Origin: Protopterus annectens
Lineage: Eukaryota; Chordata; Ceratodontiformes; Protopteridae
Direction: 5' to 3'
Assembly (NCBI RefSeq): GCF_019279795.1
Contig: NC_056747.1
Span: 1,003,702,432-1,003,766,431 of the forward strand
Length of the DNA: 64,000 nucleotides
A program made the translations under genes and the position numbers. Each line of letters opens with the position of its first letter. Within the stretch, counting starts at the first letter, position 1. Of this stretch, positions 56,390 to 64,000 are shown piece after piece. The notes below the pieces were generated by a model. That model did no database searches and was not told the DNA's origin. It was given only the letters and a program-made list of their open reading frames with translations.

Positions 56390-57439
56390 AGTAAACTTAG
56401 CATAACAGTAGATGTTCGAATGATCACTGCTACAGTAGCCTTAGCTACATGAGGTAATAGACTGCCAAGGATGTAACAGCCAGCCAGCTTCCATACTCCC
56501 AAACTTTTAGTTATCTTCAGCTGAGCTAAATAAAATACAGGTTTGGGAGCTAAGCCCTTCACAGCTTTCAGGCCAGTAGAGAGTGGGAGGAACAACAAAA
56601 AATAAATATTCACCACCTGGCATAAACAACACACTTCAAAAACAAGGGGGAAGAGGGAGGGAGTGGCTACTGCAGAAGTGATCATTCAAACATTTACTGT
56701 TATGGTACATTTGCTTACACATCTGTAATTTATTCAACATATTGATCACTGTTACAGTAGCCTTAGCAGTATGTGTAGATTACCCTAGTTTACTACACTT
56801 GGGAGGTGGAAGGGGAAGGGTCCAAGAGCCCTGGAGAATGAGCCTAGCAAAGCCTGATCTAGACCTAGAGAAAAGAATCAAACCAGTAACGTGTTGTAAA
56901 CTTATTTATAGAGGACTAAGTTGCTACTTCTAGAATCCTTCTAGAATCCAACCTTTTCCAAAAGGCCATAGATGAAGCCAAGGCCCGGGTAAAGTTAGCT
57001 TTGACCCTACCCAGAATATCTAGTTGTGGTGAGTATAACAAAATCCAGAGACAACCATATGAAAATAGTCTGTTTTGACACAGGTTGTCCTTCTTCTTGC
57101 TTTCAAAAGAAATGAATAATTGATCTGAACATCTGAAAGATTTAGTTCTGCTAAGATAATCCCTGAGTTGTCTGTGGACATCCAAAGTACAGAATATCCT
57201 TTCTCCCTCATTTTATAGGTTCAGAAAAGAAAATGGGGGGATAGATAGTTTGGCTTAAAGCAAGCTCAGATACCACTTTAGGTATAAAAAGAAGGATTCG
57301 TTCTCAAAAACACTGTCTCTGTAGAAAATAAGGTAGGGTTGACTAACTATAAGAGCTTCCTACTCAGATACTCTTCTTGCAGAGGTCAGAGCAATCAGTA
57401 AAAGTTTTCAGTGTTAAGAACCTCAAGTCAGGCAGATTC

Positions 57440-58378
57440 ATCATCAGCAGCAGCCCCCTTTTTCCATTTTTCTACACGGGGTCGGGGTATCATGTTAACA
57501 GTTGCCATCTCTCTTGATTCAGTGCCACACTCCTGCCTTTTTCAACATTCATGCCTGACTGTCGCAGATCTTCTTTCACACAATCCATCCACCTCTTTGC
57601 TGGATGCCCTCACTTCCTCTAACCTTCTTCCTGTCTGTCCCAAATCTTCCTCACCAGATTGTCTTCTGCTTTCCTGCACATGTCCAAACCACCATATTCT
57701 GTTCTTTTTGATATTTTCTGTAATTGGCGCTACTTTGGCTTCTGCTCTTATGTGCTCATTTATTCGTCTGTCCCACAGTGTGCATTCTACACCCTACTCA
57801 GACACTTCATTTACATCACCTCTAGCTTTCTCAACTGCTCTGCCTTTACTGCCCAGGTATTTGTACTATACAGTAGTACTGGTTACACCACTGTCTTGTG
57901 CACCTTACTTTTCAGCTTCTTTGACATTCTTCTGTCATAGACTACACCTGACACTCTATGCCAGTTGGCTGCAGCCAATCTGATTCTAGCTTTGACCTCT
58001 TCATTCAGACGTTTATTTTCCTCAACCACCCCTACTAGATACTTGAAGCTGTTTACCTGTTCCACTATCTTCCCTTCTTCCCTTCTATCTCTATACAAAG
58101 CTTCTTCTGATGTCCCCTATTTGCTGCCATTACCACTGTATTATTTGTGCTTAGTTTCATCCCATGTGCCTTCAATTTTGCATTCCATTCTCCTATCCTT
58201 TGCTGATGTTCTTGCTCAGAGTCTGCCTGTAATGCCACATCTTCTGCATACAGCAACTTTGTTGATCTCCAACCTTTTTGCTAATGTAGTACATCACCAG
58301 TATGAACAACAATGGGCTCAGAGCTGAACCCTGGTGTACACCCACTCCCACTGAGAAACCCTCTGTGAAGCCAAACAC
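57440..58378 (-). pseudogene. RTE-type LINE 2, end of RT and C-terminal domain
   Basis: Frames in order on the minus strand are 'GVGVHQGSALSPLLFILVMY' (near 58350-58290), 'LLYAEDVALQADSEQEHQQR' (58260-58200), 'VEQVNSFKYLVGVVEENKRL' (58060-58000) and then 'WWFGHVQE' near 57700-57720. The active-site box reads YAED instead of YADD, so one catalytic Asp is lost. The C-terminal GHV-type block is a hallmark of RTE ORFs. Three or more frameshifts are present. Confidence 0.8.
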
Positions 58379-58381
58379 TGT

Positions 58382-59257
58382 TCATACTTGAGTCATTGGG
58401 TCCTTGTACATAGCCTGCACTAATTCCACCAATGTTTCTGGGACTTCAAACCACCACAGTACTGCCCAGATCAGCTTTCTTGGGACCTTGTCTAATGTTT
58501 TCTCCAAGTCTAGGAATGCCAAGTTGGACTCTCTCCTCAACTGTAGCTTCTTCTCAGGTATCTGTCTCATGGCAAACATTGGGTCAGTTGTGCTGCATCC
58601 TGATCTGAATCCAAACTGTTCATCTCCCATCTTACATTCTACTACTCTGCGTATCCATTTATCAATCACCTTCTCCAGTACTTTCATGCAATGTGATAGG
58701 AGTTTGATGTCTCTGTACTGCCCACAGTTGTGGATGTCCCCTTTGTTCTTGTACACTGGCATGAGTATGCTTATTCTCCAGTCATCTGGAATACGCCTTT
58801 CTCTCCACACTGCTGTGAGTACCCTCAGGAGCCGTTTCTCCCCTATGTCACCCAGCATCTTTATCATATCTGCTGTGACCTCATCTGAGCCTGCTGCTTT
58901 CCCTGACTTCATTTTCCTTAGTGCTGTTCTTACTTCTTCTAAGGTGGGCTCCTCTTCTTTTCTCATCATAGGCTGTTTCTGAGGCAGTACAGCTTCTGTG
59001 GTGTTTTCTTCACTCAGAAGCTGCTGGAAATACTTCTTCCATCTGCCTTTGATGTCCTGTGGACTGATGAGTAGGTTGTTGCTGGCATCCCTTATGAAGG
59101 GTGTCTGACTATCTTCTTTATCTTTCGGTCTTTGCCTTGCAACCTGATATAGTTTCTTTGTGCCACTTATTGAGTCACTTTCCAGAAGTTGGTAGAGTGC
59201 CAACAATGCCCCATTCTTTGCTATTGCAACTTCTTTCTTAGCTTCTTTGTTAGCCAA
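58382..59257 (-). CDS. RTE-type LINE 2, linker and front of RT
   Basis: An open frame of 291 codons. It starts in the linker ('MANKEAKKEVAIAK') and includes 'FIRDASNNLLISPQDIKGRW', 'MKSGKAAGSDEVTADMIKML', 'ISILMPVYKNKGDIHNCGQY' and 'GDEQFGFRSGCSTTDPMFAM'. It ends in motif A, 'LAFLDLEKTLDKVPRKLIW'. These are the ordered RT motifs of RTE elements. The Met is internal, since the natural protein starts at the endonuclease. The next part follows after a frameshift near 58380. Confidence 0.85.
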   Translation of the reverse strand: MANKEAKKEVAIAKNGALLALYQLLESDSISGTKKLYQVARQRPKDKEDSQTPFIRDASNNLLISPQDIKGRWKKYFQQLLSEENTTEAVLPQKQPMMRKEEEPTLEEVRTALRKMKSGKAAGSDEVTADMIKMLGDIGEKRLLRVLTAVWRERRIPDDWRISILMPVYKNKGDIHNCGQYRDIKLLSHCMKVLEKVIDKWIRRVVECKMGDEQFGFRSGCSTTDPMFAMRQIPEKKLQLRRESNLAFLDLEKTLDKVPRKLIWAVLWWFEVPETLVELVQAMYKDPMTQV

Positions 59258-59392
59258 CCAGTAGTCCTTCCTAGCTTGGTCAGACTTTTCTATCTCCCAC
59301 TTCTTCCTGCACTCCTTCTTTCTTTTGATGACTTCCTGGACTTCTGCATTCCACCACCAGCTTTCCTTATGTACCTTATTTCCATGCCTTTC

Positions 59393-60262
59393 TCAGCCAT
59401 GTATCTTTTCTGTTGTCCTAACACATGCTGTTCTTAGGCACAGCCATTCTTGTTCATCTCCACCTATTTCTTCCTCTTCTTGGGGTACTAGATCCCAGAG
59501 TAATTCCTTGAACTGCTGTACTTTCTCTCCAGTCAACTTCCAGGTTTTTGGCCTAGTCTTTGTTGACCTTAGAGCCTTCTCTGCTTGCAGCCGGATTGTG
59601 GCAACTAGTGGTTTATGCTGTGGGCACATTGTTTCACTGGGGATAACTTTGCAATCATGGATTTTACCCCAGTGCCTTTTCCTTACTAGGAGGAAGTCTA
59701 CCTGAGTTGCATGTTGACTACTCTTGCATGTGATCTTGTGACTCTCTCTCTTTCTGAACCAAGTGTTGGTTACTATTAAGCCGTTTGCCAGACAGAAGTC
59801 TAGTGTGGCTTCTCCTTCTTTATTCCTGTTGCCCCATTCATGTGTACCCAGGCAATTTTCATATCCTGTTCTGTCTGTCCCTATATGTGCATTCAAGTCA
59901 CCTATTATCAACACCAAATCATGTTGTCCTGCTTTATCTAGTAGGTCCTGCAACTGCTGTCTGAATGCACTCTTTTCCTCACTAGCACAGCTCTGCTGTG
60001 GGGCATAGGTTGAGATTATGAATACTGCCCTATCATTACACTGGTGTCTAGTTGCCATGAGTCTGTCATTAATTCTGTTAACATCCCTCATGGCCTTCTG
60101 AAGCCTCTCTCTCACCACAATTCCTACACCAGCCTGTCCCCCTCCTGAGTAGTAAAGTCTGGATTCCAAGCAAAGTGACTTTGTTGCACTGCCCTTCCAT
60201 CTTGTCTGTTGTAAACACAGGATGTCCAGCCTCCTCTGTCTCATCATGTCTTCCACTTCCAA
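59393..60262 (-). CDS. RTE-type LINE 2, APE-type endonuclease
   Basis: An open frame of 289 codons. 'MRQRRLDILCLQQTRWKGSA' (residues 7-26) holds the block where the family has the catalytic Glu (usually QETRW; here Gln-Thr, so Glu is lost). 'SGGGQAGVGIVVRERLQ', 'IISTYAPQQSCASEE', 'LVLIIGDLNAHIGTDRTGYE' (GDLNA block) and 'ATQVDFLLVRKRHWGKIHDC' follow in the expected order. The enzyme would nick target DNA for primed reverse transcription. The natural start lies just upstream, beyond the truncation at 60293. Confidence 0.85.
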   Translation of the reverse strand: MEVEDMMRQRRLDILCLQQTRWKGSATKSLCLESRLYYSGGGQAGVGIVVRERLQKAMRDVNRINDRLMATRHQCNDRAVFIISTYAPQQSCASEEKSAFRQQLQDLLDKAGQHDLVLIIGDLNAHIGTDRTGYENCLGTHEWGNRNKEGEATLDFCLANGLIVTNTWFRKRESHKITCKSSQHATQVDFLLVRKRHWGKIHDCKVIPSETMCPQHKPLVATIRLQAEKALRSTKTRPKTWKLTGEKVQQFKELLWDLVPQEEEEIGGDEQEWLCLRTACVRTTEKIHG

Positions 60263-60560
60263 GCTGCATCTGGTCAGTGCACAAGTCTCAAGTTAGTAAG
60301 ATTAGCTGGTTGAAATGGAGCAAATGTTAACTTCTCTAATACTAAATTAAGATCCCAAGGTTTGAGTCTCGTTGGACTACAGTTTTCTTGGAGACTTCTT
60401 ATACAAAACCCCTTTCAATAACATTTTTACATAAGAATGAATTGAAAGAGAAGGATCCATGGACAGATATGCTGAAATGGCTGAGAAGCACTATGACAGT
60501 CACAAAAAGCAAAAATAAAGAGTTTCTCCAAAGAAAAATGGTTTTCATTTACTTTAAAAG

Positions 60561-60704
60561 TACAGTCAAGTCTTATTAACAGTCAATTAAAACATATACT
60601 CCTAGATTAAAAATTACTTTCCTAAACATTTTTTATAATGTGGAAGGTTTTTCGCCAAAGGGAACTTATCTACCTAGGAAAGGAACAGCATAACATTGGG
60701 GGGT
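60561..60704. other. Short AT-rich spacer
   Basis: Possibly diverged DIRS fossil 3 sequence; nothing else seen. Confidence 0.3.
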
Positions 60705-60796
60705 TAGTATAAGGTTTGATTCTCACCTTTGAAAGGGAAATTGTCTTGGCGTAAAATGACCTACAAGGGCAGCTTGCCTGGTACTTGCCTATGAAC
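60705..60796 (+). repeat. SINE with CR1-like tail, head missing
   Basis: The B-box-like AAGGTTTGATTCTCACC (60711) and the tail AATGACCTACAAGGGCAGCT TGCCTGGTACTTGCCTATGAACCTATGAAC match the SINE at 47311-47406 in order. Two octamers end it. Confidence 0.65.
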
Positions 60797-60879
60797 CTAT
60801 GAACAAGCCGACCATCGATCCTTGAAAGCTCACAGAGAACTCCCTCCAATGGCAAGAAAGCTGTCTTTTTAAGTCAGCT

Positions 60880-61010
60880 CAGCTCGCCTAAACTACTGGG
60901 AGCTGATCCAGTATAATTAATTGCATATTAGTGGGCCCTAACGCTTTCATCTCATTCAAATGTGGGACTTCCTAAGAAAGCATTTTGGACTGTTCTTTTT
61001 TAAACTTGTG
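60880..61010 (-). mobile_element. Penelope-like end fragment, antisense
   Basis: On the minus strand TTTCTTAGGAAGTCCCACAT, a spacer and ATGAAAGCGTTAGGGCCCAC (60931-60980) align with the end motif of the 34-37 kb Penelope pair (TTTCTGAGGAAGTTCACGTA then GAATGAAAGCGCTAAATTG). No coding part is recognised. Confidence 0.5.
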
Positions 61011-61099
61011 ATCACTCAAGATATTTTTGTGATTACTATGCTGGAGGACATATTTTACTCTTATTTCTGGGTCCAGTTCTATTTTATTAAGTTTTTTTT

Positions 61100-62900
61100 T
61101 TTTTTTTTGCTGATTTAGATATGAGTTTGGAGTCATCTGTGTATTATATTAGGGGGCCTGTTATGCAGTTGTGTAAGGAGTGCTAATGAGAATGATCTAT
61201 TTATAAGGACTGAGACAGGATAGGCAATGCTACTGGCTGCTATTTAAGGTACTTGCTTGGAAGTTCATCAGCTGAAGTAGAACATGCATTGAGTTTGTTT
61301 AAGAGCAGTCTTCTATAGGATGTGGGCACAGATTTAAAGGTGAAAGTCGATGTGGTGATATGTGGCTATTAGGCAGGGTTGAGATTAGGTGTTGGGGAAT
61401 CCTTGGTTAAGGACACTGAACCATCTATGAAGTAAAATAAGAATTGTATTGTAGTTTTGAGTGATGAATATTGACAGAGGGGTTAGGGTTGACTTTTTGC
61501 CCAGGATGTAAGATTTCTTTAATGGTTGACCAGAATTTTTTAGGGTTGTATTTTCTATTGTTCTGAAAGTTGTTATAGTATATTTTTTTTGTCTTCATTT
61601 ATTTGTTCTTTAGTATGATTGAGGAGCATTCTGAAGATTTCAAGACACTGCGGTGTTTTATATTTTTGACATTCTTTCCATACTTTTTTGTCTATTCTCC
61701 ATTAGCATTCTACTCTTTTTGGATAGCCAAATTGCATTATTTGTTTTTAGTGTCTTCCTTCTAGGATGTGCAAGGCTATTTAGGATATTTAGGAAGTTGT
61801 CTGTATTAATTTAGAGCACCATCTAAGGGGAGGATTTTTAGAATGTTTCAGTTAATAGATGACAGGGTAGTAATGAAAATTTCGGTGTTAAACTTGGGCA
61901 GGTTGCATGTAGTTTTATAAACATGCTGTTTAAGTGGATATGTGAGATCCCTGGTTGTATAGATTAGTAGAAAGTAACTTAGAACTCTGACATTGTTCCT
62001 AGGGTGGTGGATTTACTGGTGACCGATACTAGGATCCAGTGTACTAAGGAGTTTGATGTCTTGCTATAATGTGTGGGGCTATTAATTAACTGTGTGAAAC
62101 TGTTTAAGTTCATACTGGATGTAGGGGAGTTAGAAACTATGTCCATAAATATAATCCAGGGTAGCTGTATTGTGACCAGAAGGGATATAAAGGACAGTAA
62201 TAATTATTTCTTTATTTTCATGAAAGTAATAAGAAGCTCTGCTGAACTGAATTTTGGTATTGGTTTGTCATAGGGGGAAATGTGGTAGTTGGAAATATTA
62301 AAGCCACCACCTTTTCTCTTTATACAGTCATTAGGATGATATTATAGCCAGGGGAGGTGTAATTTAAGAGTCATTTATGCTGGGTTTAAGCCACGCTTCA
62401 GTAGATTTATTTCTTATGTTAGTACTTCTTCTAATATTTATGTCAGCAAAAGTTATATTACCAGGGTGGGGTTGAAGTAGTGTGTGGAAGGTTACTGTCT
62501 AAATGCTGGTTATGGTAGGTGAGGCAGGATTAGTGTAAATGTCTCCTCCTAGACAAATTTTAGCTTATTGCGGTATTATTTATTGATTCATGTTTTTTTT
62601 TTTTTTGTTGTTTGTTTGTTTTTTGGGAGATCACTTCCCACTTAATTTTATCTTCTGATTTGAGATGAAATTCAGTTAATCAGTCTATATTTGGGGTAAA
62701 GGTGAGGGGCATCATTAAATAGGTTTCATGCAATGTGTAGGGAGTTTTGGGTGGAAGCATGGATAGGTCATTGGGACAGAGTTGAGTTGTTGAGGGCTAT
62801 TACTGAGTCGTGGTAGGATGAGAGATGGCCCAGTATGAGGGAAACAAGAAAGGATAAGCTGTGCAGTAGCAAGATTAAGTAAAGGTATCTATATTATATT
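61100..62900 (-). mobile_element. Degraded L2-like LINE, endonuclease and front of RT
   Basis: Minus-strand pieces run from right to left. 'STEAWLKPSINDS' lies near 62405-62365, matching the ETWL block of L2 endonucleases. 'ENKEIIITVLYIPSGHNTAT' lies near 62220-62160, 'QLINSPTHYSKTSNSLVHWI' and 'LVSVTSKSTTLGTMSEF' near 62085-61980, and 'YTDDSKLISKSA' near 61140-61105 in the RT active-site position. All are in several frames with stops. The copy is old. Confidence 0.55.
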
Positions 62901-64000
62901 GATGGCAGGTAGTGGGGAAGTCAGAATCAAGAAGGAAGTTGCAGGGCTGTAGGATATATAGCGGTGGTGAAGTCTGAAAACAGGTAGAAGGTAGGTAGGT
63001 AGGAAGAAAGGGAGGAAGTCTTTTCTATGAAGGAAGAGATGTATATAGTTAGCTGCTGTGCTCATTCGTGTGTGAGAGAGGTATACATCCTCTTTCTTAT
63101 CTGATCTGCCATTCTTATCAAGTGAGACAGTAATCAGAACTCATATGGAAGTTGGGAGGTTGAGTCCATGGAAGTTACAGAAAAGTCTAATTTGGAATTC
63201 CTGGCAAAGTCTCATGATTAGGAGGTTCTTCGGTAGGTCCTATCTGCTCTTTTCAGTACAGAACGTTTTTTTGTCAGGTCTATTCCAAAACTGAATAATT
63301 AATAAAGGGCATGGCCTATAACAGCTATTCATCTGCCCTCATTAATTAGCGAATCTCTTTATCTGGAAGAAGAGTATTTATGGCCAATCTATTTCAAAAG
63401 GGTAAGACATTCATCTACATCACTGTGACCCAGATCTAATGAGAAGCCCTGAAGTTAGACAACTGGTTGAGCAGAAGAGGGGATTAAATGTCCATAGGCC
63501 AACCCTCTGTCATGGAAAATGGAAAATGTTTTTGCATGGCTTTTCAGTCCCTTAAGATGACTAGAGATACATCAACAGGCAAGCATAATAGGCTACACCT
63601 GAAATACATTCAAAGCAGAAGGTGAGTATGAAACCAAACCATTGCCACTGTACTTTTTTTTTTTACTAATATGCCCTGTTTCACAACTGACACACTACCA
63701 ACTTTTATGTTCTGTTTATATGTTTATGTCTAGTTCTTGCTTATGGAGTTGATATATGCCCATTTGCACGCCTGTATGAAATCTAAGACTTGAGATTGCA
63801 ATAATATATTTTGTTTATCTAGTTTGCACAAGTAAATGCTTGTATCTGTAGTTTGCACTTGCAAATGCCTTTACTTGTCCATTTTGTACCTCAAAATGTA
63901 ATTACCTGCATTGTGTATACAATTATCTGTATACCACTGTACTCAACAGATTTTATCTGTGTCTTTCTGCTTATACTCTGTATTTGCCTATCTGGCCGCA
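62901..64000. other. No gene recognised
   Basis: AT-rich sequence with a short GTAGGTAGGTAGG run (62990-63002). Near 63815-63890, two or three diverged copies of AGTTTGCACAAGTAAATGC occur. Nothing else is supported. Confidence 0.45.

Larger units (their letters stand above)
57422..60293 (-). mobile_element. RTE-type LINE 2, nearly full ORF
   Basis: This antisense LINE covers endonuclease (60262-59393), linker, RT (59257-58060) and C-terminal region (to about 57440), ending on the minus strand with GGGGGCTGCTGCTGATGATG repeats typical of RTE. A 7-bp duplication CTCAAGT (57422-57428 and 60287-60293, extendable to CTCAAGTYAG) flanks it, within DIRS fossil 3. It is 5'-truncated by only a few dozen codons. 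A few frameshifts interrupt it. It belongs to a different RTE lineage from the copy at 43434-44468. Confidence 0.85.
56390..60560 (-). mobile_element. DIRS-like retrotransposon, fossil 3, 3' part, split by an RTE LINE
   Basis: The minus-strand copy is related to DIRS fossil 2. The end repeat and internal complementary region lie at 56397-56790 (GATCACTGCTACAGTAGCC and its inverted partner at 56664-56712). A recombinase remnant lies at about 56916-57185, and flanking sequence to 57421 and again from 60294 to about 60560 matches 28860-28590 of fossil 2 without a gap. The RTE LINE at 57422-60293 is thus an insertion. The front of the element is absent. It is broken, with several breaks. Confidence 0.75.

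Overview
This window is vertebrate-type intronic or intergenic DNA from a large, repeat-rich genome. It holds no complete host gene. It is built from layered, mostly decayed retrotransposons: CR1-, L2-, RTE- and Tx1-like LINEs, DIRS tyrosine-recombinase retrotransposons and Penelope-like elements. Between them lie tRNA-derived SINEs, foldback DNA elements, minisatellites and long (TA)n/(CA)n arrays. The mix of esterase-bearing CR1, L2, DIRS, Penelope and a CORE/MIR-like SINE fits a lungfish-like or similar giant-genome vertebrate. The species is an inference from repeat content only.

Layout. 1-3345: 5'-cut CR1-like LINE (+). 3346-5012: 3' part of a Tx1/L1-like LINE (+). 5013-11460: a second Tx1-like LINE with zinc-knuckle ORF1 and ORF2, split by an antisense CR1-like copy (7127-8932). 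About 11470-11700: antisense SINE. 11701-14247: nothing recognisable. 14248-18998: DIRS element with inverted ends and an internal complementary region. 19000-20360: nothing recognisable. 20362-21510: microsatellites and two foldback elements, one with a TTAGGG-like core. 21893-29890: a second DIRS element, apparently split by an L2-like LINE (22205-23768). 30060-30330: Penelope remnant. 30984-31447: foldback element with an 8-bp target duplication. 31680-31830: CORE-SINE-like repeat. 32100-34110: degraded L2-like LINE. 34391-37009: head-to-head pair of Penelope-like copies inside a 17-bp direct repeat. 37055-37805: unnamed repeat. 38231-44468: antisense RTE fragment split by a nearly intact CR1-like LINE (38357-43433), itself carrying a 1.46-kb insert. 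44774-44930: the one convincing host coding exon. 45472-46825: 679-bp tandem duplication. 47265-47410: SINE with a CR1-like tail. 47480-49510: third Tx1-like fragment. 49672-51835: second copy of the unnamed repeat, split by an antisense L2-like LINE. 51998-56390: microsatellites, a lone DIRS end, L2 tails and a minisatellite. 56390-60560: antisense DIRS fragment split by an RTE LINE (57422-60293). 60705-62900: SINE tail, Penelope tail and an antisense L2-like LINE. The rest is featureless.

How the parts relate. The window reads as a stratigraphy. CR1 copies lie inside or abut Tx1 and RTE copies. A CR1 copy holds a Penelope-like insert, L2 copies sit in DIRS and in an unnamed repeat, and an RTE copy sits in DIRS. 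At least one SINE ends with the same CTATGAAC-type tail as the CR1-like LINE, which suggests it borrows that LINE's reverse transcriptase. I found no previously undescribed coding system. The best leads are the isolated coiled-coil exon, the foldback families, the Penelope inverted dimer with its shared hammerhead-like end motif, and the unnamed repeat family near 37 and 50 kb.
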